A stretch of DNA of 17,211 bases from Woeseiaceae bacterium. Its GTDB lineage: Bacteria > Pseudomonadota > Gammaproteobacteria > Steroidobacterales > Woeseiaceae. The stretch is from contig JALHUQ010000328.1 in assembly GCA_022866645.1 (NCBI GenBank), positions 1 to 17,211 of the forward strand, in the 5' to 3' direction. The position numbers and the translations under genes were made by a program. Shown in pieces: positions 5,813 to 13,663 of this stretch (position 1 is the first letter of the stretch; every line of letters begins with the position of its first letter). The notes beneath the pieces were generated by a model that saw nothing but the letters and a program-made list of their open reading frames with translations, made no database searches and had not been told where the DNA came from.

Positions 5813-7162
5813 TCACCGCATCGTGACTACTTCTTCGGCACTCGTCGGATGAATCGCAACCGTATCGTCGAAGTCCTTTTTCGTCGCGCCCATGCGCATC
5901 GCAACGGCAAATCCCTGCAGCATTTCGTCGGCACCGTCACCGAACAAATGGATACCCACGACTCGCTCGTGCGGGCCTGCTGTTATTAATTTCATGGCCG
6001 AGCGCTTCTTGTCCACGCCGAGCGCATAAAACATCGGCGTAAAGCTTGACGTATAAATCCTGATGTCGTCTCCGTATTCGCTGCGCGCTTCTGCTTCGGT
6101 CATCCCGACGGTGCCGATGGTCGGATGACTAAAGACCACGGTTGGAATGAGTTGGTAATCGAGATGGCGGCCATCCATACCGCCGTACAGGCGATCGGCG
6201 AGCCGCCTGCCAGCCGCAATAGCAACGGGCGTCAAGGCTGCACGACCGGTGACATCGCCCAACGCCTGGATGTTGTCAACGCTGGTCTGTTGCAGATCAT
6301 CGGTAATAACAAATCCCCGCTCATCTGTGTTGACGCCCGCCTTGCCCAGATCCAGCGTTGCGGTGTTCGGCGCACGCCCGATCGCCCAGACCAGTGCGTC
6401 GACGGGTCCAAATTCCCGACCGTCCGCGGCGGTCAGCACCAGACCGCCAACTTCTTTTCGGACTGCCGCTGGAATAACCCCGGTGGCGAGCGTGATACCG
6501 CTTTCCTGAATCTCACGATTGAGCTCGCGGCCCAGCATCTCGTCAAATCCGCGCAGTACGCCGTCCCTGCGTACAACCATGTGCGTTTCACTGCCCAGAC
6601 CATGGAAGATGCCAGCAAGCTCAACGGCAATGTAGCCGCTGCCGGCGATAATAACTCTCTTCGGCAGCTCATTGAGTTCGAAGAATCCATCGGACGTGAT
6701 GCCAAGCTCAGCGCCCTCAATATTGGGCACGATCGGATGACCGCCAGTGGCGATGACAATGCGATCTGCCCGGTATTGCCTGCCGTCGACATCGACCGTG
6801 TGGGCATCAAGGAATCGTGCATTACCCGCGACGTAGGTGACGCCGCGTTTGTCCAGATTGCCGGCATAAATATCGTTGAGCCGTTTGACATAGGCGTCGC
6901 GCCGCACTTTCAGTGCGGCCCAGTCATGACCACCCCGGGCGGCAACGTCATAACCATAATCTGTCGCATGGTGCAGCTGGTGCGCATAGTGCGCGGCGTA
7001 CCACATGATTTTCTTCGGCACGCACCCTACGTTGACGCAGGTCCCACCGAGAGGCCCGTGCTCGACGACCGCCGCATTGGCGCCATATTCCGCCGCACGC
7101 TGTGCGTGAGCAAGTCCACCGCTACCGCCTCCAATGACCAGCAGATCAAACCTTTCTGACAC
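5813..7162 (-). CDS. gor: Glutathione-disulfide reductase
   Basis: This 449-residue class I pyridine-nucleotide disulfide oxidoreductase matches E. coli Gor (450 residues) in length. It regenerates reduced glutathione from GSSG using NADPH and FAD in the cytoplasm. FAD binds at GGGSGG (11-16). The redox-active pair is Cys42 and Cys47 in GGTCVNVGCVPKK. The NADPH fold GSGYIAVELAG is followed by the arginines of VVRRDGVLRGFDE that select NADPH over NADH. The second FAD motif is ALGDVTGRAALTPVA. The C-terminal His438-Glu443 pair in IHPTSAEE is the proton donor of the partner subunit. The start codon is GTG at 7162, with AGGAGA 5 bases upstream. It is divergent from prlC across 91 bp and convergent with aroE. 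Related flavoproteins such as trypanothione reductase are less likely. Confidence 0.95.
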   Translation of the reverse strand: MSERFDLLVIGGGSGGLAHAQRAAEYGANAAVVEHGPLGGTCVNVGCVPKKIMWYAAHYAHQLHHATDYGYDVAARGGHDWAALKVRRDAYVKRLNDIYAGNLDKRGVTYVAGNARFLDAHTVDVDGRQYRADRIVIATGGHPIVPNIEGAELGITSDGFFELNELPKRVIIAGSGYIAVELAGIFHGLGSETHMVVRRDGVLRGFDEMLGRELNREIQESGITLATGVIPAAVRKEVGGLVLTAADGREFGPVDALVWAIGRAPNTATLDLGKAGVNTDERGFVITDDLQQTSVDNIQALGDVTGRAALTPVAIAAGRRLADRLYGGMDGRHLDYQLIPTVVFSHPTIGTVGMTEAEARSEYGDDIRIYTSSFTPMFYALGVDKKRSAMKLITAGPHERVVGIHLFGDGADEMLQGFAVAMRMGATKKDFDDTVAIHPTSAEEVVTMR

Positions 7163-7211
7163 GACTTTCTCCTGTAATGCGGTGGTTTACGACAATCCGC
7201 GCCAGCGGCGC

Positions 7212-7220
7212 TGTGCTAAT
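7212..7220 (+). promoter_or_regulatory. Candidate extended -10 promoter for prlC-xthA
   Basis: TGTGCTAAT contains a TGn extension followed by GCTAAT (4 of 6 matches to TATAAT), 34 bases before the prlC ATG. No good -35 element is spaced correctly (TTTACG at 7186 is too far), so this rests on the extended -10 alone. It is consistent with prlC starting at 7254 rather than further upstream. Confidence 0.3.
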
Positions 7221-7253
7221 ATGCGGCGCTTGAGAAGCATATCAAGTCGCTCT

Positions 7254-9275
7254 ATGACCAACCCCTTGCTCGACACCTCATCCCTGCCTCGCTTCGGCGA
7301 AATCGGTCCGCACCATGTGTTGCCCGCAATCGAACAACTGATATCCAAACATCGCCAACAGCTCGATGCCTTGCTGGACGAACAGCTCGATCCCGATTTC
7401 GAATCCCTGGTCGTGCCGCTGGAGTTGATGGAACACCAACTCAGCCGCGTCTGGTCACCTGTGATTCACCTGCAAAGTGTACTCGGATCGCGAGACTGGC
7501 GTGACGCGTACAACCAGGCGCTACCCTTACTGACCGAACATGGCACCGAAATATCACAGAACGCGCGACTGCAACGTGCCTACGCAGATGTCGGCGCTAC
7601 ACTCACGACCGATGCAAGTGAGTCTCATCGCAGTGCCGTCGATCACGCCTTGCTCGACTTCCATCTGGCGGGCGTGGATTTGCCGGACGCTGACAAAAAT
7701 CGTTTTAAGGAGATCATGCAGGAACTTGCTGCCGCGCAAGCCAGCTTTGAGCACAAAGTGCAGGATGCGTCCGATGCCTGGTCGCTGCACATAGTCAACG
7801 CCGATGAACTCGCCGGTGTTCCGAAGCAGGCGATGGATCGCGCCGCGGACCATGCCGCTGAGAAACAACTCGATGGCTGGCTACTGCTACTTAATTACCC
7901 GACGTACGACGCGATCATGACACACGCGCACGATCGCAAGTTACGAGAAAAGTTGTATCGTGCCTGGGCCACGCGGGGATCCGATCAGGGCGATAATCCC
8001 GAGTGGGACAATAGTGGCAACATCGACAGCATTTTGTCGCTACGCCATGAAGCCGCGAGGCTCGTCGGTTTTGGGAACTATGCCGACTATTCCCTCGCGA
8101 CCAAAATGGCTGACTCGACCGATCAGGTTCTGACCTTTCTGCGTGAACTCGCTGCACGATCACGAGGCGCTGCGGAAAAGGAGTTGTCTGATCTACAGGA
8201 GTTTGCGGGCATGTCGCTCGAGCCCTGGGACCTGACTTTCTGGCTGGAAAAGTTCAAGCAAGCCAAGTTTTCTGTTTCGAACGAAGAACTGCGCCAGTAC
8301 TTTCCGGCTGGCACCGTCATCAGCGGTCTGTTCGCGCTTGCCGCAAAACTCTACGGCGTCAGGTTGCGTGAACAAACCAGCGTCGCCGTCTGGCACGAAG
8401 AGGCCCGCTATTTCTCTATCGAGGACGCGGACGGCCAGACCATCGGCGGCTTTTATACGGACATCTATGCACGCAGCGGCAAACGCAACGGCGCGTGGAT
8501 TGATGAATGCATTAGCCGACAACAACTGAACGGTAAGTCAGCATTACCGGTGGGTTATCTCGTTTGTAATTTTCCACCGCGCGACGATGCCGGATTGTCC
8601 CTGCTCGCGCACGATGACGTGGTTACCTTGTTCCACGAGTTTGGACACATGTTGCATCACCTGTTGACGCGCATCGATATACCCAGCATCGCCGGCATTA
8701 ACGGAGTGCCCTGGGATGCGGTCGAACTTCCCAGCCAGTTCATGGAGAATTTCGCCTGGAGCTACGAGGTGTTGAGTCGATGTTCGGCGCACGCCGAAAC
8801 CGGCGAACCGCTGCCCCTCGAGTTGTTCGAAAAGCTTGAGCAGAGCCGAAACGCCGGGGCGGGACTCGCGATGCTGCGTCAGCTTGAATTGGGGCTATTT
8901 GATTTTCTCTTACACGCCGAATACGACCCGGCAAACGCCGTACCGCCACTTGAAGTACTTGAAGAGGTCAGAAACGAAGTCTCGTTGCTCAAGCATCCCG
9001 ATTACAACCGCCTGCCGCATGCGTTCTCGCACATATTTGCCGGCGGTTATGCTGCCGGCTACTACAGCTACAAGTGGGCGGAAGTACTTGCCGCCGACGC
9101 ATTTTCCGCATTCGAGGAAGCGGGGATATTTGACCCGGGCACAGCGCAACGATTCCGCAGCGAAATTCTCGAAATCGGTGGTAGCCGCGACATCATGGAT
9201 GCCTACATTGCCTTTCGCGGACGCAAGCCGACTATCGATGCACTGTTACGCCAGAACGGCATTCAGCCTGCGTGA
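7254..9275 (+). CDS. prlC: Oligopeptidase A, M3 family zinc metallopeptidase
   Basis: This 673-residue cytoplasmic thimet-type oligopeptidase (E. coli OpdA/PrlC about 680) degrades short peptides, including cleaved signal peptides. The zinc site is HEFGH at 461-465 (ligands His461 and His465, catalytic Glu462), with Glu491 in the GVPWDAVELPSQFMENF segment as third ligand. The substrate-side GYYSYKWAEVLAADAF near the C terminus and the LPRFGEIGPHHVLPAIE N terminus are typical. I chose the ATG at 7254 because that N terminus aligns with the family. The frame stays open upstream to 7134, but that stretch is not family-like and overlaps gor's regulatory region. No strong Shine-Dalgarno sequence is visible. 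Its TGA overlaps the GTG start of xthA, implying coupling. Confidence 0.96.
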   Translation: MTNPLLDTSSLPRFGEIGPHHVLPAIEQLISKHRQQLDALLDEQLDPDFESLVVPLELMEHQLSRVWSPVIHLQSVLGSRDWRDAYNQALPLLTEHGTEISQNARLQRAYADVGATLTTDASESHRSAVDHALLDFHLAGVDLPDADKNRFKEIMQELAAAQASFEHKVQDASDAWSLHIVNADELAGVPKQAMDRAADHAAEKQLDGWLLLLNYPTYDAIMTHAHDRKLREKLYRAWATRGSDQGDNPEWDNSGNIDSILSLRHEAARLVGFGNYADYSLATKMADSTDQVLTFLRELAARSRGAAEKELSDLQEFAGMSLEPWDLTFWLEKFKQAKFSVSNEELRQYFPAGTVISGLFALAAKLYGVRLREQTSVAVWHEEARYFSIEDADGQTIGGFYTDIYARSGKRNGAWIDECISRQQLNGKSALPVGYLVCNFPPRDDAGLSLLAHDDVVTLFHEFGHMLHHLLTRIDIPSIAGINGVPWDAVELPSQFMENFAWSYEVLSRCSAHAETGEPLPLELFEKLEQSRNAGAGLAMLRQLELGLFDFLLHAEYDPANAVPPLEVLEEVRNEVSLLKHPDYNRLPHAFSHIFAGGYAAGYYSYKWAEVLAADAFSAFEEAGIFDPGTAQRFRSEILEIGGSRDIMDAYIAFRGRKPTIDALLRQNGIQPA

Positions 9276-10039
9276 AAATCGCCACCTGGAATGTCAATTC
9301 TCTGAACGTGCGACTGCCGCATGTGCTCGAATGGCTACAGACGAACGAACCTGATGTACTCGTGCTGCAGGAGATAAAGCAGGTCGCCGAGAAGTTTCCT
9401 GGCGATGATTTCAAGGCCCTGGGCTATCACTCAATAGCCAGTGGCCAAAAGACCTATAACGGCGTCGCGGTACTCAGCAAAACTCCCGCGACCGACCCCG
9501 TGACTGATTTTCCGGACCTCGACGATCCGCAGCGCAGAATTTTGGCCAGTACGGTCAATAATGTACGCATCATCGACCTCTACATCCCGAACGGTTCGGA
9601 AGTCGGTTCTGAGAAATATGCCTACAAGCTCGGCTGGCTGGCCTCACTGCGTCGCTTCCTTGCGTCCGAAATGCAGCGCCACGAAAACGTGGTCGTGCTG
9701 GGTGATTTCAACATCGCGCCAGCCGATGAGGACGTGCACGATCCGGCGGGCTGGGGCGAAGCCATACTCTGCAGTCCGGCCGAAAGAAGTGCGCTGCGCA
9801 ATTTGCTCGATCTCGGGCTTACCGACGTATTTCGCAAATTTGACCACGCCGAGAAATCATTTAGCTGGTGGGATTACCGTGCAGCGGGTTTTCGCCGCAA
9901 CGCGGGCCTCCGCATCGACCTGATTTTGACCAGCGCCACGATGACCGAGAGCTGCACGGCAAGCTATATTGATAAAGAACCGCGGGCCTGGGAGCGACCA
10001 TCGGATCATGCGCCCGTCGTCGCTGAGTTTGACGTTTAG
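9272..10039 (+). CDS. xthA: Exodeoxyribonuclease III (AP endonuclease)
   Basis: This 255-residue enzyme of the exonuclease III/AP-endonuclease family (E. coli 268) cuts at abasic sites and degrades 3' ends in base-excision repair. Catalytic residues are in place: Asn7 in ATWNVNSL, Glu34 in LQEIKQ, Tyr104 in DLYIPNG, Asp145 and Asn147 in LGDFNIAP, Asp216 in RIDLIL, and Asp245-His246 in PSDHAPVV. The DNA-binding SFSWWDYRAAGFRRN is present. It starts with GTG at 9272, overlapping the prlC stop as GTGA, so it is probably translated by coupling from prlC. This places a repair enzyme under a peptidase promoter. tag, another base-excision enzyme, lies 7.3 kb away, which is probably chance. Confidence 0.97.
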   Translation: MKIATWNVNSLNVRLPHVLEWLQTNEPDVLVLQEIKQVAEKFPGDDFKALGYHSIASGQKTYNGVAVLSKTPATDPVTDFPDLDDPQRRILASTVNNVRIIDLYIPNGSEVGSEKYAYKLGWLASLRRFLASEMQRHENVVVLGDFNIAPADEDVHDPAGWGEAILCSPAERSALRNLLDLGLTDVFRKFDHAEKSFSWWDYRAAGFRRNAGLRIDLILTSATMTESCTASYIDKEPRAWERPSDHAPVVAEFDV

Positions 10040-10066
10040 AAATCGCAGATGCACAAAGTCGGTATA

Positions 10067-10075
10067 TGACATAAT
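10067..10075 (+). promoter_or_regulatory. Candidate extended -10 promoter for the HD-domain gene
   Basis: TGACATAAT combines a TGn extension with CATAAT (5 of 6 matches to TATAAT), 28 bases after the xthA stop codon and 68 before the likely ATG at 10143. No recognisable -35 hexamer lies at the right distance. It would give the HD gene a transcript independent of prlC-xthA. Confidence 0.35.
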
Positions 10076-10142
10076 TCCCAAGAATCGATCTGTGCGGGTT
10101 ATGTTCGCCGTGTATGATGAAAAGAAAAAAATGCGGGGAGCT

Positions 10143-11180
10143 ATGTCTCAGGATCGACGTAACGATTTCGACGTTACCAATACCGTTCAGGTAAGCAGCC
10201 CTGCTTCGGTACGCAACGCCGTGCACGAACTGTTTGCCGAAACTTTTCCGGGCATGTCTTACGACAAGCTGTGGCTTGCCTTTTACGACTTCGAGCGTTT
10301 GTTCACCGGCCGCTATCCTGGTTACAAAGGCTGTGACACGACCTATCACGACATGCAGCACACGCTGGATATGACGCTGGCTGTGGCGCGACTGATCGCC
10401 GGCTACGAGCGCAGCGTAGAGTCGTCGGACCGTCTTGGCGGCAGCCGTGCGCAGATGGCTGTAATCACCGCCCTGTTTCATGACTCCGGCTATATTCGTC
10501 ACGAAATACGTGACAAGGATTTCGCCAACGGCGCCGAGTTCACGCTGTATCACGTATCACGCAGTGCCGACTTCCTGCGGCGCTACCTTCCCGAGCTCGG
10601 CATGGCGAAAGATGTTGGCATCAGTAGCATGATCGTACATTTCACGGGCTACGAACTGGATCTCGACAAAATCGAACTCGACGATCCGCGCGACACTATT
10701 TGCGGACATTTGATTGGCACCGCCGACCTGATCGCGCAAATGGCCGATCGCTGTTATCTGGAGAAATGCCGCGACCGCCTCTACAACGAGTTCGTGGTTG
10801 GCGGCATCGCGGTTGAAAATGCGCGACCCGGCGAATACATGGTTCGCTACAAGTCCGGCGAGGATCTTCTGAAAAAGACGCCAGCGTTTTACCAGCAGGT
10901 CACGCGCGATCGCCTGAACTCCAAGTTCAACCGCGCCTATCGCTATGCGGAAGTCTTGTATGGCGGGAAAAATCCCTACATCGAAGCGATCCGCTCCAAC
11001 ATTACGCATCTCGTCAGAATTCTGGAAACCGATGACTGGTCACTATTGCGCCGCGAACCGCAGTTCTTCCTCGGCATTGCCAACGCCGTTCAGGACATCG
11101 AACGACTGGTTGCCTCGCAGCTTGCCTCGCTGGCTGGCATCAGCCTCAAAAGTGACGGGCGCTTACTGATGCCGGTCTGA
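10143..11180 (+). CDS. HD-domain metal-dependent phosphohydrolase
   Basis: With the ATG at 10143 this is a 345-residue soluble protein. The metal-binding HD signature is clear: His69, His73 and Asp76 in TYHDMQHTLDM, His113-Asp114 in ALFHDSGY, His166 in the IVHFTG segment, and Asp195 in IGTADLIAQMADR. The spacing H...HD...H...D and the YHDxxHxxD / LFHDxGY pattern recall class I cyclic-nucleotide phosphodiesterases as well as general HD phosphohydrolases, so a nucleotide phosphoester substrate is likely. The C-terminal third (ILETDDWSLLRREPQFFLGIANAV) has no motif I recognise. The start is uncertain: GGGGAG sits very close to 10143, while in-frame ATGs at 10131 and 10101 lack good ribosome sites. 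The frame is also open back to 9969 inside xthA. A promoter candidate lies at 10067. Confidence 0.82.
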   Translation: MSQDRRNDFDVTNTVQVSSPASVRNAVHELFAETFPGMSYDKLWLAFYDFERLFTGRYPGYKGCDTTYHDMQHTLDMTLAVARLIAGYERSVESSDRLGGSRAQMAVITALFHDSGYIRHEIRDKDFANGAEFTLYHVSRSADFLRRYLPELGMAKDVGISSMIVHFTGYELDLDKIELDDPRDTICGHLIGTADLIAQMADRCYLEKCRDRLYNEFVVGGIAVENARPGEYMVRYKSGEDLLKKTPAFYQQVTRDRLNSKFNRAYRYAEVLYGGKNPYIEAIRSNITHLVRILETDDWSLLRREPQFFLGIANAVQDIERLVASQLASLAGISLKSDGRLLMPV

Positions 11181-11209
11181 CGACGCCCTCATCGGAAAAT
11201 TGAACCGGC

Positions 11210-11764
11210 TCAGTCACGCCGCTGCTCCTCATTCCAAAGTCGTACGGCATGGTATTGCGATCTTGTCAGTCGCCGATTGGCATAAAAAGCCGCCAACCCT
11301 GCAGCAACGACTGCGAAGAAGACATCCGCAATCGTCAGTACTTCGTCGAAGAAGACCGGCCATGTCATGCTGGTCACGGCTCGTAATATCTGCAGAGTGC
11401 CGGTGTCAAACCCCTCCGCCGTCACTGACGCCGCCACCAGAACATTGGCGAACAACGCGCCGGCGATCGTGATCACCGCCGCGATTAGTGGAAAGCGCCA
11501 GTCGGTGCCCCGACCAGCCAGCCGGACGCTGTACCCAACCAGAAAGCCGAGCGCCACCGTGAACCACGGGAACACCCGGTTGGTCAGATCGCTGAGCAAA
11601 ATCCAGAAGAGGCTGAAGATGATCACAGTAACGAGTCCCGCGAGAATCGCGTTTCGCACCGATTGCACATCGACCAAACGCTTGCCGTCAGCAGCTGTCG
11701 CATCGCGCAGCGCACCGCTGCCGTGTTTCTTGCGCAGTCGAAGTGGACTTTGTGTGTCGCTCAT
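11210..11764 (-). CDS. Four-helix membrane protein, unknown function
   Basis: This 184-residue protein has a basic, soluble N terminus (about residues 1-36, rich in Arg/Lys) and four membrane helices near 38-60, 64-82, 91-113 and 138-161, ending in a charged tail. The segment LGFLVGYSVRLAGRGTDWRFPLIAAV, between helices 2 and 3, resembles a small membrane module found in many uncharacterised bacterial proteins (V-G-x-x-V-R-x-x-G-x-G-x-D followed by a Gly/Ala helix). No function is known to me. I chose the ATG at 11764. The frame continues upstream to 11893, but that would overlap the divergent dehydrogenase gene with non-family-like sequence. Its ribosome site is weak. It converges on the HD gene with a 29-bp gap. 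Confidence 0.75.
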   Translation of the reverse strand: MSDTQSPLRLRKKHGSGALRDATAADGKRLVDVQSVRNAILAGLVTVIIFSLFWILLSDLTNRVFPWFTVALGFLVGYSVRLAGRGTDWRFPLIAAVITIAGALFANVLVAASVTAEGFDTGTLQILRAVTSMTWPVFFDEVLTIADVFFAVVAAGLAAFYANRRLTRSQYHAVRLWNEEQRRD

Positions 11765-11846
11765 ATCGGAATAATATCGTGAAGTCGCACTGCCGTCTGC
11801 GATGATGAGGATATTGGACGAGACGTTTGTCAGCCCGGAGTAACTG

Positions 11847-12626
11847 ATGCCAGAGAACAGAGTAGTACTCATTTCCGGAGCCGCCTCCGGCATCGGCCGC
11901 CGAATGGCGGAACGTCTGCTCGCCGAAGGCTACAGCGTCCACATTTGCGACGTGTCGAAGGAAAACGTCGACGAGTTTGTTGCCGCAAATTCAAGAGCAA
12001 CAGCGACTGTTGCCGACATTGGTGACCGCGCAGATGCTGACAGAATATTCAGTGATCTGCTCGAGCACCACGGCCACCTGGATATTTTGATCAACAACGC
12101 CGGCATCGCGGGACCCGCCGTGCCGGTTGAGGACTGTGATGAGGATGGCTGGAACGAGTGCATACAGGTCAACCTGACTGGTACCTTTTACATGACCAAA
12201 CGCGCGATTCCATTGCTGCGAAAATCGAAAAGTGCATCGATTATCAATATTGCGTCGACAGCCGCGCTAATGGGCTGCCCGTTTCGGTCGCCTTACGTTG
12301 CCAGCAAGTGGGCACAGATCGGATTGACTAAAACCTGGGCGATGGAACTCGGACCCGACGGCATCCGCGTCAATGCCGTTTGCCCGACAAGTGTCGAAGG
12401 CCCGCGCATTGAGCGTGTTATCGAACTCGAGGCCAAGCAACGTGGACGGACGACGGACGAAATTCGCGACGTGTATCTGCGGCAGACGTCGATGCGTTCG
12501 TTCGCCACTGCCGACGAAGTTGCTGATACAGTCTTGTTTCTCGCGTCCGATAAAGCATCGAGAATTTCCGGACACGCACTGGCGGTTGATGGCCATACCG
12601 AAGGTTTCCTGAACTGGCTCGACTAG
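11847..12626 (+). CDS. Short-chain dehydrogenase/reductase (SDR), NAD-type
   Basis: This 259-residue classical SDR has the cofactor motif SGAASGIG at 10-17, NNAG at 83-86, catalytic Asn109, Ser137, Tyr150 and Lys154 (Tyr-x-x-x-Lys in PYVASKWA), and VNAVCP after the active site. Asp35 at the end of the second strand favours NAD(H) over NADP(H). The C-terminal half contains the long helix region EGPRIERVIELEAKQRGRT and ends in ISGHALAVDGHTEG, a recognisable SDR subgroup of catabolic dehydrogenases. The substrate cannot be read from sequence. A GGAG (11837-11840) lies 6 bases before the ATG. It is first in an apparent operon with the MDR oxidoreductase (27-bp gap), a BCCT transporter and a TPR protein, and is divergent from a membrane-protein gene. 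Confidence 0.92.
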   Translation: MPENRVVLISGAASGIGRRMAERLLAEGYSVHICDVSKENVDEFVAANSRATATVADIGDRADADRIFSDLLEHHGHLDILINNAGIAGPAVPVEDCDEDGWNECIQVNLTGTFYMTKRAIPLLRKSKSASIINIASTAALMGCPFRSPYVASKWAQIGLTKTWAMELGPDGIRVNAVCPTSVEGPRIERVIELEAKQRGRTTDEIRDVYLRQTSMRSFATADEVADTVLFLASDKASRISGHALAVDGHTEGFLNWLD

Positions 12627-12653
12627 CGGGTCCGCTACGAGGAGTAACAAGTA

Positions 12654-13640
12654 ATGCAAGCCGCGTGGTTTGAATCCTTTGGTCCGGCCAAAGACGTATT
12701 GCAAGTCGGTGAACTTCAAGCGCCGTCGCCCGGTCCGGGCGAAGTTCTCGTTCGCGTGCGGACGAGTGGCGTCAATCCATCCGACGTAAAAAAGCGCGCC
12801 GGTTCGTTTCCGAACCTTCTTGACGATGGACTTGTCATTCCGAACAGCGACGGCGCAGGCGTCATCGAGTCCGTTGGCGAGGGTGTCGACGCAAACAGAC
12901 TTGGCGAACGCGTGTGGTTATACCAGGCACAATTCGCGCGGCGCTTCGGAACTGCCGCGGAGTACGTATCGATAGACAGTCATCGCGCGCCCAATTTGCC
13001 GGGCAACGTGAGCTTTGAGGTAGGTGCCTGCCTTGGCATTCCCGTTATGACGGCGCACCGCGCCGTGTTCGCAGATGGCGATGTTGCCGGCAAGACGATT
13101 TTGATCACCGGCGGAGCAGGACGCGTTGGTTACTACGCAATTCAGTGGGCAAGTCAGGCGGGTGCGAACGTAATCGCAACGGCCAGTAACGAGGCCGACA
13201 AAAATGCGTGCGTCGCCGCCGGCGCACAAGGTGTCGTCAACCACCGAGGCGATGCTGTCGTCGGGCAGATAATGGCAGCATCGGACGGCAAGCTTGTCGA
13301 TCGCATTGTCGATGTCGAGTTTGGCGCCAACCTGCCAACCTCAATTGAAGTGCTGAAGGTCGGCGGGGTCATAGCGACCTACTCTTCATCGCAGATGCCG
13401 GAACCCAAACTGCCGTTCTACACGATGATGTACAAAGACCTTACCCTGCGCATCATCATAGTTTACGCGATGCCGGAGTCGGCAAAGCAGCACGCTATTG
13501 ACGACATCAACAAAGCGCTGACCCGAGGGGCGCTGCATCACCGCATTGCCGAGACGATGCCGCTGGCCGAAATCGCGAAAGGCAATGAGGTCGTCGAACA
13601 GGGTAGAATTCGGGGTGCGGTTGTTCTAACCATAGAATAA
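12654..13640 (+). CDS. Zinc-independent MDR oxidoreductase (NADPH:quinone oxidoreductase type)
   Basis: This 328-residue medium-chain dehydrogenase/reductase lacks the zinc-ligand pattern of alcohol dehydrogenases. It has a GroES-like N-terminal domain (GEVLVRVRTSGVNPSDVKKR), the linker GIPVMTAHRAVF, and a Rossmann fold with TGGAGRVG at about 152-159. The C terminus, EVVEQGRIRGAVVLTIE, is typical of quinone-reductase and enoyl-reductase relatives. It probably reduces a quinone or an alpha,beta-unsaturated carbonyl with NADPH; the actual substrate is unknown. A strong GGAG at 12641 lies 9 bases before the ATG. It sits 27 bp after the SDR gene and 23 bp before the transporter gene, so the three likely share a transcript. 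Confidence 0.92.
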   Translation: MQAAWFESFGPAKDVLQVGELQAPSPGPGEVLVRVRTSGVNPSDVKKRAGSFPNLLDDGLVIPNSDGAGVIESVGEGVDANRLGERVWLYQAQFARRFGTAAEYVSIDSHRAPNLPGNVSFEVGACLGIPVMTAHRAVFADGDVAGKTILITGGAGRVGYYAIQWASQAGANVIATASNEADKNACVAAGAQGVVNHRGDAVVGQIMAASDGKLVDRIVDVEFGANLPTSIEVLKVGGVIATYSSSQMPEPKLPFYTMMYKDLTLRIIIVYAMPESAKQHAIDDINKALTRGALHHRIAETMPLAEIAKGNEVVEQGRIRGAVVLTIE

Positions 13641-13663
13641 ACATAATAATAACAGGGGGTTGC

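Noticed and set aside
6125..7159. A 344-codon plus-strand frame opposite gor
   Set aside because: It is antisense to an intact glutathione reductase with all catalytic motifs; such long shadows are common at high GC.
7134..7253. Extension of prlC to an ATG at 7134 inside gor
   Set aside because: The added 40 residues are not like the M3 family, and the family N terminus begins at 7254.
9969..10142. Extension of the HD-domain protein upstream into xthA
   Set aside because: The added ~58 residues overlap xthA and the candidate promoter, look non-conserved and have no ribosome site. A later ATG is preferred.
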